Positions 1 to 9,437 of a DNA stretch of 64,000 bases are shown here, in pieces. The stretch lies in the NCBI GenBank assembly GCA_965248775.1, contig OZ252150.1, positions 5,580,001 through 5,644,000 of the forward strand, written 5' to 3'. How positions within the stretch are numbered: position 1 is the first letter of the stretch; each line of letters opens with the position of its first letter. Source of the stretch: JBHHUI01 sp965248775 (GTDB lineage: Bacteria > Chloroflexota > Anaerolineae > Anaerolineales > JBHHUI01). The position numbers were made by a program, and so were the translations under genes. Below the pieces are notes generated by a model. That model saw only the letters and a program-made list of their open reading frames with translations. It ran no database searches and was not told where the DNA came from.

Positions 1-812
1 GCGTGGGCGCCGACCACCGGGCTGATTTCGGCTATGAACGCCTCGATCGGGTTAAAGCGTTCTTTGGCTGCATCGAGCAAGAATTGTGCATCGTCTGGTG
101 AGGCGGCATGCAATGTCGCGATGCGTACATTCTCATGGCCGTCGACCTGTTTGGCGACCTCATCAAGCACAAAGTTCAGCGATTTCTTGCGCGTGCGTAC
201 CTGGTCGAGCGCTTCCACTTTGCCTTCATTCACATGCAAGATGGGTTTGATGTTGAGCGCCGTTCCGAGGAAGCGCCGTGCGCCGCCGATGCGGCCACCG
301 CGATGCAGGAATTCCAGTGTGTTCACTGCGAAGATCAAGCCTACTTTTTCTCTTGCGCTGCGGGCAACTTGAGCGACTTCTTCCAGTGACTTTCCACTTT
401 CGGCTGCACGGGCTGCAGCGAGCACAATAAACCCGAGCGCCATCGCGGTCGTGTACGAGTCGACAATTTCTATATTCATGTCGGGCAACGCTGCTTTGGC
501 TTGCGTGGCGGAGTTCAACGTACCGGAAAGTTCGCTTGAAACGACAATAGCCAAAATAGCCTCTGCCTTGTCTTTCAGGCTCTCGAACACATCCTTGAAA
601 TCTTGAACAGTTGCTTGTGAAGTCTTAGGGAAATCCGAGCGTTGCTGCAATTGTGTGTAAAAGTCAACGGGCTTGATGTCTACATCATCCCTATATGTCT
701 TTTCGCCCCAGATCAGGATCTGGGGAATAACTGTCAAGTCATATTTTTCGACGAGATCGGGTGGGATGTATGCGGTACTATCGACAACGATTGCGACATT
801 TGATTTGGCCAT
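1..812 (-). CDS. DegV family protein (EDD domain), C-terminus beyond window edge
   Basis: Translating the minus strand from the ATG at 812 gives an uninterrupted frame of about 270 residues that runs off the window start. It begins MAKSNVAIVVDSTAYIPPDL, the classic DegV opening in which the D-S-T segment helps bind a fatty acid. It continues with VVSSELSGTLNSA, an NTLEFLHRGGRIGG segment and a terminal SPVVGAHA, all in the usual order. A strong ribosome site (AGGAGG, 820-825) precedes the start. DegV (FakB-type) proteins bind fatty acids for phosphorylation by FakA in organisms that have it; no fakA is visible here, so the physiological role is inferred. The normal length is about 280 residues, so only a few residues are missing. 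Confidence 0.9.
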   Translation of the reverse strand, partial: MAKSNVAIVVDSTAYIPPDLVEKYDLTVIPQILIWGEKTYRDDVDIKPVDFYTQLQQRSDFPKTSQATVQDFKDVFESLKDKAEAILAIVVSSELSGTLNSATQAKAALPDMNIEIVDSYTTAMALGFIVLAAARAAESGKSLEEVAQVARSAREKVGLIFAVNTLEFLHRGGRIGGARRFLGTALNIKPILHVNEGKVEALDQVRTRKKSLNFVLDEVAKQVDGHENVRIATLHAASPDDAQFLLDAAKERFNPIEAFIAEISPVVGAH

Positions 813-892
813 GGCTGTTTCCTCCTAAATTTAATAAAAGATCGATGGCTTTCTTTATCAAGAAGCCCACAGAAATTGGATCTCTACAAATG

Positions 893-1873
893 TTAATTCT
901 TGCCGAATTGAGTTACCAGGATCGGATTGATATGTTCCCAAACAGGCAATTGGACGGCGGCTCCCCCCGCGCTCGTAAAAGGTTCGACCATCGACCCTTC
1001 AATCACTGTCCACATGATTCCATTTGAGCCAACCCGTGCAACTGTCGGGGCAGAGCGCACCATGGTAATCAAGTCTACATTCGTGTCTACTGCTGTACCG
1101 AGCGCTGTGAACAACGCTGGAATGCGCGTCCAGGCGGCAGGTTGTAGCAGGCGTTCAACGAAGGCGGTGATGATTTGTTGTTGCCGGGCCGCGCGGACAA
1201 AATCGCTGCTGCCGTGACGGATGCGGGCGTATTGTAATGCACGCTCGCCATTTATGTGCTGGGTTCCCGCATCGAAAGATACGACCACTGTTCCACCATC
1301 ATCGGTTGGGTATTGATAATCGACAAATGTGTTATTGACTTCGAGCGTAATTCCGCCAATTGCGTCGATAATCTCGACGAAGCCTTCGAAATCGATCCTG
1401 ACGTATAAATCCACGGGTATCCCGAAATTGGTTGTGACAGTTTGCATCGCCGCAGCAGGCCCGGAGCCTTCTACAGCAAGTTCGGCAAAACGATGCGCAG
1501 TATTGATGCGGTTCTTGCCGCCATCAGGCAGTGTCACCCACAAGTCGCGGGGCATGGAGAGCATCGCAATAGCGGGCGCTATTGGGTCAATATGGGCCAG
1601 GATTAGCGTATCCGAGCGTGCGATGTTCGACTCGCCAGGTCGCCGATCAAGACCGATGATCAATATATTCGTTGGTGAGGTGGGGAATATGATCGCAACG
1701 AGCGCGAGACCGACGATCCCGAGCACACTCCACAACAGCAGACTAAAGAGATACCAACGCAGAAAGACACCGCAGCCACCCCCTCTGACGGGCTGAGGAG
1801 GATTGGGTTGTATCTTCTCTGCTGAGGGGCGTTCAAATTGCGCCTGGAGCGGAGGTGCGGACGGCAAATTCAT
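893..1873 (-). CDS. LytR-CpsA-Psr (LCP) family protein
   Basis: This 326-residue protein has a proline-rich cytoplasmic N-terminus, one membrane segment (about residues 38-62) and an extracellular LCP domain. LCP hallmarks are visible: NILIIGLDRRPGE, SDTLILAHIDP, MLSMPRDLWV, an NRINTAH segment, YVRIDFEGFVEIIDAIGG and ALQYARIRHGSSDFVRAARQ. LCP enzymes transfer polyprenyl-phosphate-linked glycopolymers to an envelope acceptor; the conserved Asp and Arg residues bind the pyrophosphate. It lies between degV and ffh and is divergent from ffh. A larger LCP protein with a C-terminal LytR_C-type region is at 30.8-32.2 kb. The acceptor polymer is unknown, since Chloroflexota envelopes vary. Confidence 0.9.
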   Translation of the reverse strand: MNLPSAPPLQAQFERPSAEKIQPNPPQPVRGGGCGVFLRWYLFSLLLWSVLGIVGLALVAIIFPTSPTNILIIGLDRRPGESNIARSDTLILAHIDPIAPAIAMLSMPRDLWVTLPDGGKNRINTAHRFAELAVEGSGPAAAMQTVTTNFGIPVDLYVRIDFEGFVEIIDAIGGITLEVNNTFVDYQYPTDDGGTVVVSFDAGTQHINGERALQYARIRHGSSDFVRAARQQQIITAFVERLLQPAAWTRIPALFTALGTAVDTNVDLITMVRSAPTVARVGSNGIMWTVIEGSMVEPFTSAGGAAVQLPVWEHINPILVTQFGKN

Positions 1874-2023
1874 GTTCTATTCTGGGCCGAACCGAGCGAT
1901 TGTATCATCAAATCTTGACGAAAGATTGTGAGCAAGATACAATGCCAGCGCCTGAGGAAGTTGCGCAACGGGGCGCTGCCCGAGCAGCACCCCGTTTTAC
2001 TTTGTATAGGGACTGTTACCCGG

Positions 2024-3355
2024 ATGTTTGAAACACTTTCCGGCAAGCTCCAGAATATTTTCGAGGAATTGACTCGACACGGCAAGCTGTCAGAAGCCGA
2101 TGTCGATGTAGCGCTGCGAGAGATTCGTGTTGCGCTCCTCGAAGCTGATGTACATTACAAAGTCGTTAAAGACTTCCTCTCGCGCGTGCGTGAACGTGCT
2201 GTCGGGCACGAGGTATCCCGGGCCTTGAATCCCGGACAGCAAGTGATCAAGATTGTTAATGAAGAGTTGATCGCCACGCTGGGCGAGCCCGAAGACTTGG
2301 CTCTGGGCGGTCAGCTACCGCGCGTGCTCATGCTGGTCGGTCTACAGGGTGCTGGTAAAACGACTATGGCAGCCAAGCTCGCCCGCCAATTGCGCGGCGA
2401 AGGGCACAAGCCATTGTTGGTTGCCGCTGATCCCTATCGTCCGGCGGCTATCGAGCAACTGCAGACGCTTGGCGAGCAGATTGATGTGCCGGTGTTCACC
2501 GGTTCCGACGCGCCGCCGGAGTTAGCGGCCAAGGCCGTAAAGCAGGCAGCTTCGGTTGGACAAACACTTGTCATTTTGGATACAGCCGGACGGTTACAAA
2601 TTGATGATGAGATGATGTCAGAAGTTGCCTCCATCCGAGACAGAACTCAGCCGGACGAGGTCCTGTTGGTGGCTGATGCGATGGTCGGGCAGGAATCCGT
2701 TCGCATTGCAGATGGCTTTCACAAGCAAATTGGCCTGACGGGGCTAGTATTGACGAAGATCGATGGCGATGCCCGTGGGGGTGCAGCCATCTCGATGCGC
2801 TGGGTGACGGGCGTTCCAATAAAATATCTCGGGACCGGCGAAAAGATCGGAGACCTGGAACGATTTTCCCCTGATCGTTTGGCAAGTCGCATGCTCGGCA
2901 TGGGCGACATTCTCGGCCTTATTGAAAAGGCCGAATCTGTTTATGAAGAAGGCGAAGCTCGCAAGCTTGAAAAGAAACTACGCAAGGCCGAATTCGATCT
3001 GGAAGACTTCCTGGAACAGATTCGAAAAGTGCGCGATATGGGGCCGGTGGGTCAACTGATGGATATGATCCCTGGCATGGGGGCTATGGCTGGACAGGTC
3101 GAACCCCAGGAGATGGAGAAGCAGTTTAGTCATACCGAAGCCATTGTTAGTTCGATGACACCTAGCGAGCGTAGCAACCCGCGCATGATGAACGCAAGTC
3201 GCAAGCGGCGGGTGGCCTCCGGCTCGGGCACAAAAGTGCAAGATGTGAACCGGTTGCTCAAACAGTTCCGGGATATGCAGAAAATGATGAAGCAGATGAC
3301 CAAGCGTGGCAAGGGGCGGCAGCAAGGGTTGCCATCCTTTCCGGGTCTTGGCTAG
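2024..3355 (+). CDS. ffh: Signal recognition particle protein Ffh (SRP54)
   Basis: The 443-residue SRP GTPase binds signal peptides and 4.5S/6S RNA and docks with FtsY at the membrane. The N domain (1-90) is followed by the G domain with P-loop GLQGAGKTT, AADPYRPAA, DTAGR, TKIDGDARGG and the GTGEKI closing loop. The Met-rich M domain (about 300-443) holds GQLMDMIPGM, MTPSERSNP, SRKRRVASGSG and a C-terminal MQKMMKQM helix. An upstream in-frame ATG at 1928 would add 32 residues with no family similarity, so the ATG at 2024, starting MFETLSGKLQ, is chosen. It leads a same-strand run with rpsP, khpA and rimM, a common bacterial arrangement. No SRP RNA gene was found in the window. Confidence 0.97.
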   Translation: MFETLSGKLQNIFEELTRHGKLSEADVDVALREIRVALLEADVHYKVVKDFLSRVRERAVGHEVSRALNPGQQVIKIVNEELIATLGEPEDLALGGQLPRVLMLVGLQGAGKTTMAAKLARQLRGEGHKPLLVAADPYRPAAIEQLQTLGEQIDVPVFTGSDAPPELAAKAVKQAASVGQTLVILDTAGRLQIDDEMMSEVASIRDRTQPDEVLLVADAMVGQESVRIADGFHKQIGLTGLVLTKIDGDARGGAAISMRWVTGVPIKYLGTGEKIGDLERFSPDRLASRMLGMGDILGLIEKAESVYEEGEARKLEKKLRKAEFDLEDFLEQIRKVRDMGPVGQLMDMIPGMGAMAGQVEPQEMEKQFSHTEAIVSSMTPSERSNPRMMNASRKRRVASGSGTKVQDVNRLLKQFRDMQKMMKQMTKRGKGRQQGLPSFPGLG

Positions 3356-3388
3356 ATAAAAAGTCACAATAGGAGAAGTAGGACCAGT

Positions 3389-3841
3389 ATGTTGAAAATC
3401 AGGTTGCGCCGCGTCGGCGCAAAAAAACAGCCCTCATATCGTATCGTTATCGCGGAAGCCGACAATCCACGCGATGGACGCTTTCTTGAGAACATCGGAC
3501 ATTACAACCCACGCACTGAGCCGGCAGCAATCAGCCTTAACGAAGAGCGCGCACTGCATTGGCTGAGCATGGGAGCCCAGCCCACAGATGCCGTCCATCG
3601 TATCTTTGGTTGGACCGGCACAGGAGATCGTTTCACGCGTCTCAAGTCGGGAGAAGAATTGAATGGTTTGTTGAGCGAAGCTGAAGCCGCTGCTGCTGAA
3701 CGCCCATTTGAAACGAAGACTCGGCGTGATGATCTAATCGGCGTTTCCCCACGCAAATCGAAGAAACAGATTGCGAAGGATGCCGCTGTTGCGGAGGCCG
3801 AAGCAGCCCCCGCAGAAGAGGCTACAGAAGCCGACGAGTAG
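3389..3841 (+). CDS. rpsP: 30S ribosomal protein bS16
   Basis: It starts MLKIRLRRVGAKKQPSYRIV, the invariant S16 opening, with DGRFLENIGHYNPR and ALHWLSMGAQPTDAV following. It is part of the 30S subunit and helps 16S rRNA folding. The core ends near residue 85; the remaining 65 residues form a low-complexity, Ala/Glu-rich acidic tail (AEAEAAPAEEATEADE), making it 150 residues against the usual 80-90. Such tails occur in several phyla, and the function of this one is unknown. AGGAGAAG at 3371-3378 is the ribosome site. It lies 33 nt after ffh and upstream of khpA and rimM. Confidence 0.97.
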   Translation: MLKIRLRRVGAKKQPSYRIVIAEADNPRDGRFLENIGHYNPRTEPAAISLNEERALHWLSMGAQPTDAVHRIFGWTGTGDRFTRLKSGEELNGLLSEAEAAAAERPFETKTRRDDLIGVSPRKSKKQIAKDAAVAEAEAAPAEEATEADE

Positions 3842-3902
3842 AAATTGTTGAAGCGCTGGACAAGAGTTTGTCAATATTCATCGGGAAAGATACCCAGCAT
3901 CC

Positions 3903-4130
3903 ATGAAATATCTGATTGATTACATCGCTCGCTCGTTAGTCGCCGATCCAACTCAGGTGAAAGTTGATACCTATACGCGTCGTGATAGCGTCACAGTGGT
4001 ATTGCGCGTCGACTCGGAAGATATGGGCCGTGTCATTGGCAAACAGGGCCGCGTTGCCAATGCCATGCGCGCGCTCTTGCGGGTGATGGCGCTGCGCGAG
4101 GATGTACGCGTCAATCTCGATATTGAATGA
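3903..4130 (+). CDS. khpA: KH-domain RNA-binding protein KhpA
   Basis: This 75-residue single KH-domain protein starts MKYLIDYIARSLVADPTQVK. The RNA-binding loop appears as MGRVIGKQGRVANAMRALLR (a GxxG-type signature), which matches KhpA/YlqC. Family members bind RNA, often with KhpB, and affect envelope growth and translation. It sits in the usual place between rpsP and rimM. Its stop overlaps the rimM start by 4 nt (ATGA), implying translational coupling. Confidence 0.95.
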   Translation: MKYLIDYIARSLVADPTQVKVDTYTRRDSVTVVLRVDSEDMGRVIGKQGRVANAMRALLRVMALREDVRVNLDIE

Positions 4131-4705
4131 CGCAAACGCCGCCATCGGCAACAACTGAAAATCCGCAGGCATCCGGCTCAGACTCTGGCAATCAGCGCTC
4201 TGAGCCGGATTTTTTGCGTATTGGCCGAGTTTCACGTCCCCACGGATTGCGGGGGGAACTGTCGATTCAAGTCTCGGTTAGTAAGCCGCCACTTCTTAAT
4301 GATGTTGAGCAAGTGTACATTGGGCCTGCTCGAGTCCCGTATAAAATCAGCGCAGCACGCACACATCGCAAGCGATTGCTGCTGAGGCTGGCAAACGTTG
4401 AGGATCGGGAGTCTGCCGAAGCGCTGCGCGGGCAGGATGTATCAATCTCAGCGGCCGATGCTGAACCACTGCAAACAGATGAGTACTACATCCGCGAGTT
4501 GATTGGATTGCAGATCGTCACCGAAGAAGGTGAGACGCTTGGAACGCTAACAGATGTATTGGAGACCGGTGCCAATGACGTCTATGTTGTGACACAGGAC
4601 GAAGACGATTGGCTGCTGCCTGCCATTAAAGATGTCATTCGCGCAATTGATCTAGAGCGGAATGAAATGATCGTACATCTATTGCCCGGCTTGCGCCCGG
4701 ACTAA
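4127..4705 (+). CDS. rimM: Ribosome maturation factor RimM
   Basis: The 192-residue protein has a disordered start (about 25 residues), then the RimM N-terminal barrel with IGRVSRPHGLRGELSI and LRLANVEDRESAEALRGQDV, and a PRC-barrel from about residue 118 (YYIRELIGLQIVTEEGETLG, TGANDVYVV, DWLLPAIKDVI). RimM binds S19 and assists 16S rRNA 3'-domain maturation. It overlaps khpA by 4 nt. No trmD or rplS follows, unlike in many genomes; dprA comes next after an 87-nt gap. Confidence 0.95.
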   Translation: MTQTPPSATTENPQASGSDSGNQRSEPDFLRIGRVSRPHGLRGELSIQVSVSKPPLLNDVEQVYIGPARVPYKISAARTHRKRLLLRLANVEDRESAEALRGQDVSISAADAEPLQTDEYYIRELIGLQIVTEEGETLGTLTDVLETGANDVYVVTQDEDDWLLPAIKDVIRAIDLERNEMIVHLLPGLRPD

Positions 4706-4715
4706 ATGCCATTGG

Positions 4716-4780
4716 TTGACAGTCGCCTTATCCCCGTGCTATTCTCCGTCCGTTGACATTTTTCTATATTTCGCTATTGA
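4716..4780 (+). promoter_or_regulatory. possible tandem sigma-70-type promoters for dprA
   Basis: Two perfect TTGACA boxes lie in the 87-nt gap before dprA. The one at 4716-4721 is followed after 18 nt by TATTCT. The one at 4753-4758 is followed after 16 nt by TATTGA. The -10 matches are only partial, and no experimental data can be read from the sequence. The rimM-dprA spacing is consistent with a new transcription start. Confidence 0.3.
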
Positions 4781-4792
4781 GATTGCATAACA

Positions 4793-5902
4793 ATGGATGA
4801 TGTGCGTTACTGGCTCGCATTTAATTTGACGCGTGGGATTGGGCCGGCAAAAGTACGCGCCTTGTTGGACTATTTTGGTGGGCTTGAATCCGCCTGGCGT
4901 GCTCCTGAGGTGCAGCTACAAGAGGCTGGTTTAGAATGCCGAGCTCTCAAGTCGATGCTCGCAGCTCGGAAAGACCTTGACCTTGACCAATTGGAACAGC
5001 AACTCGCGCAGGCTGGTGTTCAAGTGCTCACATGGGATCACCCTGACTATCCAACGCGACTGCGCAATCTCATTGATCGACCGCCGGTGCTTTATGTGCA
5101 TGGTGAATTAACTCCGGCCGACGAATGGGCGGTTGCGATCGTCGGCACGCGCAATGCCTCGGCTTATGGCCGGGAAGTAGCATGCAATCTCGGATATGCG
5201 CTCGGGCAGGCAGGAGTGACCGTCGTGAGTGGTCTCGCCCGAGGCATCGATCGCATTGCACATGTCGCAGCCCTGGAGGCCGGCGGGCGAACTGTGGCGG
5301 TGCTCGGGAGTGGTCTGGATCGAGTCTATCCGGCCGAACACAAAAAGCTCGCGGAGCGCATTCGGGAATCAGGTGCTGTCATTAGCGATTATCCGCTCGG
5401 CACGAACCCCGAAGCACGCAACTTCCCGCCGCGCAATCGCCTCATCAGCGGACTCTCTCTCGTTGTTGTGATCGTTGAGGCTGGTGAGCGGAGTGGCGCA
5501 CTTATTACTGCGGAGTTCGCTGCAGACCAGGGGCGCGAAGTGTTTGCCGTTCCGGGCAGCATCCTGAGCAAACGCAGTCGGGGCACCAACCGCCTGATAC
5601 GGGATGGTGTGCAGCCGGTACTTTCCGCGGAAGATGTGCTTGAAGAATTAAATCTACAAATGGTTGCCGAGCACAAAGTCGCACGAGTGGAGCTACCCAC
5701 GAACCCAACAGAGTCCACGATTCTTACTCATCTCAGCGCCGAACCGCTCCATGTGGATGAACTGACAGTGCTCACCAGTCTGCCTGTTGCGGATGTGTCG
5801 AGCACACTCGCAATGATGGAGTTGAAAGGGCAGGTGCGTCAGGTCGGCGGCATGCATTATGTACTCGCCCGTGAGGGTAGCCCGACGTATGTGGTAGAGT
5901 AG
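4793..5902 (+). CDS. dprA: DNA-processing protein DprA
   Basis: DprA/Smf loads RecA onto incoming single-stranded DNA during transformation. The 369-residue protein has a helical N-terminal region (about 1-70), a Rossmann-like core with AIVGTRNASAYG, VVSGLARGIDRIAHVAAL, TVAVLGSGLDRVYP, ISDYPLGTNPEARNFPPRNR and SGALITAEFAADQGREVFAVPG, and a C-terminal winged helix (about 300-365). All core motifs look intact. No competence pilus or comEC gene is in the window. Confidence 0.96.
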   Translation: MDDVRYWLAFNLTRGIGPAKVRALLDYFGGLESAWRAPEVQLQEAGLECRALKSMLAARKDLDLDQLEQQLAQAGVQVLTWDHPDYPTRLRNLIDRPPVLYVHGELTPADEWAVAIVGTRNASAYGREVACNLGYALGQAGVTVVSGLARGIDRIAHVAALEAGGRTVAVLGSGLDRVYPAEHKKLAERIRESGAVISDYPLGTNPEARNFPPRNRLISGLSLVVVIVEAGERSGALITAEFAADQGREVFAVPGSILSKRSRGTNRLIRDGVQPVLSAEDVLEELNLQMVAEHKVARVELPTNPTESTILTHLSAEPLHVDELTVLTSLPVADVSSTLAMMELKGQVRQVGGMHYVLAREGSPTYVVE

Positions 5903-5951
5903 TGCGCTTTTTCAGGGCTAAGCTTTACTCAAACTTCGGAACCCGTTAAGA

Positions 5952-7031
5952 ATGCTCTTACCTTTTTATGCTGTAATTATGGCCGGGGGCCGTGGCACCC
6001 GTCTGTGGCCGCTGTCTCGCAAGGCGCAGCCAAAGCAAGTTCTCTCACTGATAGGCAGCCGAAGCCTGTTCCAAATTGCCATCGATCGCCTATTGCCCTG
6101 GCTACCACCCGAACAGATTATTGTCATCACCACCGTGGCCGTTGCCAAACAGCTCTCCGATCAGGTTCCGGAAATACCAGCGCAGAATTTTGTGCTCGAA
6201 CCCGAAGGGCGCGGAACGGCACCTGTTATAGGTCTGGGCGCGATCATTGCCGAACGTCTGGCAGGTGAAGAAGCCATCATTGGTTGCCTGACGGCGGATC
6301 ACTTTATCCAGGATACCGAGAAGTTTCTGAAGGTATTGCGAGTGGCTGCCGAATCTGCACAGCATGGCAATATCGTAACACTCGGGATTCAGCCAACCTT
6401 TGCCTCAACAGGTTTTGGCTACATCGAACAAGGTGATTTGCAACAAACAGTTGATGGACTGGGTGTATTCGAAGCCGTTAGGTTTAAAGAGAAGCCAAAC
6501 CAGGAAACTGCGCGGCAATATGTTGAAGATGGGCGCCACGCATGGAATTCTGGAATGTTTATCTGGAGAACTTCGAGGGTACGGGCTGAGTTTAAACGCC
6601 AGCTACCCGGCACATATCTCTTTTTGGAAGATATAGAAGCAAGCCTAGGCACTGAAAGTGAACAGGAAACAATCGCGCAGCTTTGGCCGCAGATCGAGCG
6701 CGAAACGATCGATTTTGGAATCATGGAAGATGCTGAAAACGTAGCTGTTATTCCGGTGGATATCGGTTGGAGTGATGTTGGTAATTGGGCTTCGTTGTTG
6801 GATATCCTTCCGTCGGACGAAAAGGGCAATGTGGTTTTGGATGCAAAGCATTACGCAATCGATACAGAAAACACCCTGATTCATGGTGAGCGACTTATAG
6901 CCACGATTGGTCTACGGGATACAATCATTGTTGACACGGAGGATGCCTTGCTGGTCTGTGCTGCCGATAGTGCTCAGGATGTGCGTCGTGTTGTCGATCA
7001 ACTGCAACAAAATGGAAAGAAGTATCTTTGA
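5952..7031 (+). CDS. manC: Mannose-1-phosphate guanylyltransferase
   Basis: It makes GDP-mannose from mannose-1-phosphate and GTP for glycan synthesis. The nucleotidyltransferase signature AVIMAGGRGTRLWPLSRKAQPKQ is near residue 10 (pyrophosphorylase motif GGRGTRLWPLS). FVLEPEGRGTAPVIG, CLTADHFI, FKEKP, WNSGMFIW and PVDIGWSDVGNW follow in the usual order. At 359 residues it is a stand-alone transferase without the C-terminal isomerase domain of bifunctional ManC. The only other glycan genes here are the two glycosyltransferases at 61-63 kb. Confidence 0.94.
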   Translation: MLLPFYAVIMAGGRGTRLWPLSRKAQPKQVLSLIGSRSLFQIAIDRLLPWLPPEQIIVITTVAVAKQLSDQVPEIPAQNFVLEPEGRGTAPVIGLGAIIAERLAGEEAIIGCLTADHFIQDTEKFLKVLRVAAESAQHGNIVTLGIQPTFASTGFGYIEQGDLQQTVDGLGVFEAVRFKEKPNQETARQYVEDGRHAWNSGMFIWRTSRVRAEFKRQLPGTYLFLEDIEASLGTESEQETIAQLWPQIERETIDFGIMEDAENVAVIPVDIGWSDVGNWASLLDILPSDEKGNVVLDAKHYAIDTENTLIHGERLIATIGLRDTIIVDTEDALLVCAADSAQDVRRVVDQLQQNGKKYL

Positions 7032-7070
7032 AATATTTAAATTTGGAATTTATGAGATTGGGAATTGGTA

Positions 7071-9437
7071 ATGGAAGCGTATTGCGTTAAGTGTAAAACA
7101 AAGCGAGAGATTCAAAACCCGGAACCGACGTTTACCAAGCGGGCAACGGCGGCGACGCGAGGTGTTTGCCCTGTATGCGGCACTAATATGTTCCGCATGG
7201 GGCGTACACCAGCTCATGATGGGTTGACGCCCCCTGAGCCCGAACCCTCTGCCAAGCGCAAACGCGCCGCCAAGAAGAGCGGAAAATTGGTGATCGTGGA
7301 ATCGCCGGCCAAGGCGCGCACCATCGGACGTTATCTTGGCAAGGGCTATACCGTCAAGGCCTCGCTCGGGCATGTGCGCGATCTTTTGCGCTCGCAGCTA
7401 TCTGTGGATGTCGAGATCAATTTCACACCCAAGTATCGGGTGCCAAACGAGAAACGGCCCACAGTGAAAGAACTGAAGAAAGACGCGGCCAAAGCGACCG
7501 AAGTGTTTCTCGCAACCGACCTGGATCGCGAAGGGGAAGCGATTGCCTGGCACTTGATGGAAGCCGCCGAGGTCGACCCGGAAGTAACTCGCCGTGTAGT
7601 ATTCGATGAGATCACTCGTCCGGCGATTGAAGCTGCCTTCCAAAACCCCCGCCCGATCAATATGGATCTTGTCAATGCACAACAAGCGCGGCGTATCCTA
7701 GACCGGCTGGTCGGTTACTCCCTCAGTCCATTGCTTTGGGCAAAAGTGCGCGGCCGTTTATCTGCGGGGCGCGTGCAATCCGTGGCTGTGCGCCTAATCG
7801 TCGAGCGTGAGCGCGAGATCGATGAGTTCAATCCGGAAGAATACTGGAGCATAAAAGCGCAACTTCTCAAGCAAGCCGCAATAGACGAAAGCGAATTCTT
7901 CGTGGCCCAGCTCCGCAGCATTGGCGACAAACGTGTCGGACTGGATAAAGATATACGACTTGGTTCGGAAGATGAAGTAAAGCCGATCCTGGCGCGACTG
8001 GAGAAAGCTGAATGGAAGGTAGCTGCCGTTCGGCGCGGCGAACGCAAGCGTAAGCCACCGGCGCCGTTTATCACCAGTACTTTGCAGCAGGACGCCGCGC
8101 GGCGGTTGAATTTTACTGCTCGTCGCACGATGTCTATTGCACAACAGCTTTACGAAGGTATTGATGTGAGTGGACGGGGCGCAACCGGCCTGATCACATA
8201 CATGCGAACCGACAGTGTCAACATCTCGCAGACGGCGCAGGAGCAGGCCCGAAACTTCATTTCGAAGACATACGGCAAAGAATTTTTGCCGGCCGAAGCT
8301 CCCAAACACAAAACGCGTAGTAAATCAGCCCAGGAGGCCCACGAAGCAGTTCGGCCGACCGATGTAACCCGCACACCGGAATCGATCAAGAAACATCTCA
8401 GTCGGCCTCAGTTCAGGCTTTATAAATTGGTCTGGCAACGCTTCCTTGCCAGCCAAATGACAGCGGCAATTTACGATACGCTATCCGTGGACGTGAATGC
8501 TGTTCATATGGAGCAGACGTATTTGTTCCGGGCCACCGGTTCAATTCTGCGATTCGCTGGTTTCCTGACGGTCTACCAGGAAGCACCGGAAGAAGACGCG
8601 AAGCCCAGCGACGATGATCCCGGGCGCATCCCGGCGCTGGATAAAGATGACCCTCTGCGCCTGAAAAAGCTGCTTCCCGAGCAACATTACACCCAGCCGC
8701 CGCCGCGCTACACAGAGGCGACGCTGGTAAAAACGCTCGAAGAGCATGGTATTGGGCGTCCGTCGACCTATGCACCTACGTTGTCCACAATCATCAACCG
8801 AGGCTATGTGACAAGGGAGGATAAGCGTCTATTTCCCACTGACATCGGCATGCTCGTTAATGATCTCCTGGTGGATTATTTTGCAGATGTCCTGGATGTT
8901 GGATTCACGGCGCGCATGGAAGACGATCTCGACTTAATTGCAGCCGGCAAGAAGGATTGGGTGCCGGTATTGGATACGTTTTATCATCCCTTCGCCGAGA
9001 AAGTAAGAATCGCCGAGGCAGAGATGCCCAATGTTAATACCGGTCCGGAACCCGTCGGGCGGGATTGCCCGGAATGCGGAAAGCCACTCGTGATCCGTTA
9101 TGGTCGCTACGGCAAGTTTATTGGGTGTTCCGGCTTCCCGGATTGCAGGCACATGGAGCCCTGGCTCGAAAAGGTGGGCGTAATCTGCCCGCTGGACGGG
9201 GGTGAGCTCGTGGAGCGACGCACGCGCAAGGGCCGCACTCTCTATGGTTGTGCGAATTATCCCGAGTGTGAATGGACAAGTTGGAAGCGTCCTCTGCCGT
9301 ATCCATGCCCGGAATGTAGCGAGTTGGTCGTCACCAAAAACCGGACGTTGGCAGTTTGTACGGTCTGCGAAACTGAAACCCCTATTGACGATTTAGTACC
9401 TGTCGAAGGCGGCGAAGCGGAGCCGGTTCTCCCCTGA
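7071..9437 (+). CDS. topA: DNA topoisomerase I with extra N-terminal zinc ribbon
   Basis: Type IA topoisomerase that relaxes negative supercoils through a 5'-phosphotyrosine. The Toprim domain starts near residue 75 (LVIVESPAKARTIGRYLG) and includes ATDLDREGEAIAWHL; the active-site tyrosine lies in TGLITYMRTDSV. The C-terminal 170 residues carry paired-cysteine zinc ribbons (CPECGKPLVIRYGRYGKFIG; CPECSELVV). Before Toprim, residues 1-45 contain MEAYCVKCKTKREI and CPVCGTNMFRMG, a DUF5679-like four-Cys ribbon followed by a basic linker; this fusion is unusual outside Chloroflexota as far as I know. A TTG at 7065 could also be the start; ATG at 7071 is preferred. Confidence 0.96.
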   Translation: MEAYCVKCKTKREIQNPEPTFTKRATAATRGVCPVCGTNMFRMGRTPAHDGLTPPEPEPSAKRKRAAKKSGKLVIVESPAKARTIGRYLGKGYTVKASLGHVRDLLRSQLSVDVEINFTPKYRVPNEKRPTVKELKKDAAKATEVFLATDLDREGEAIAWHLMEAAEVDPEVTRRVVFDEITRPAIEAAFQNPRPINMDLVNAQQARRILDRLVGYSLSPLLWAKVRGRLSAGRVQSVAVRLIVEREREIDEFNPEEYWSIKAQLLKQAAIDESEFFVAQLRSIGDKRVGLDKDIRLGSEDEVKPILARLEKAEWKVAAVRRGERKRKPPAPFITSTLQQDAARRLNFTARRTMSIAQQLYEGIDVSGRGATGLITYMRTDSVNISQTAQEQARNFISKTYGKEFLPAEAPKHKTRSKSAQEAHEAVRPTDVTRTPESIKKHLSRPQFRLYKLVWQRFLASQMTAAIYDTLSVDVNAVHMEQTYLFRATGSILRFAGFLTVYQEAPEEDAKPSDDDPGRIPALDKDDPLRLKKLLPEQHYTQPPPRYTEATLVKTLEEHGIGRPSTYAPTLSTIINRGYVTREDKRLFPTDIGMLVNDLLVDYFADVLDVGFTARMEDDLDLIAAGKKDWVPVLDTFYHPFAEKVRIAEAEMPNVNTGPEPVGRDCPECGKPLVIRYGRYGKFIGCSGFPDCRHMEPWLEKVGVICPLDGGELVERRTRKGRTLYGCANYPECEWTSWKRPLPYPCPECSELVVTKNRTLAVCTVCETETPIDDLVPVEGGEAEPVLP

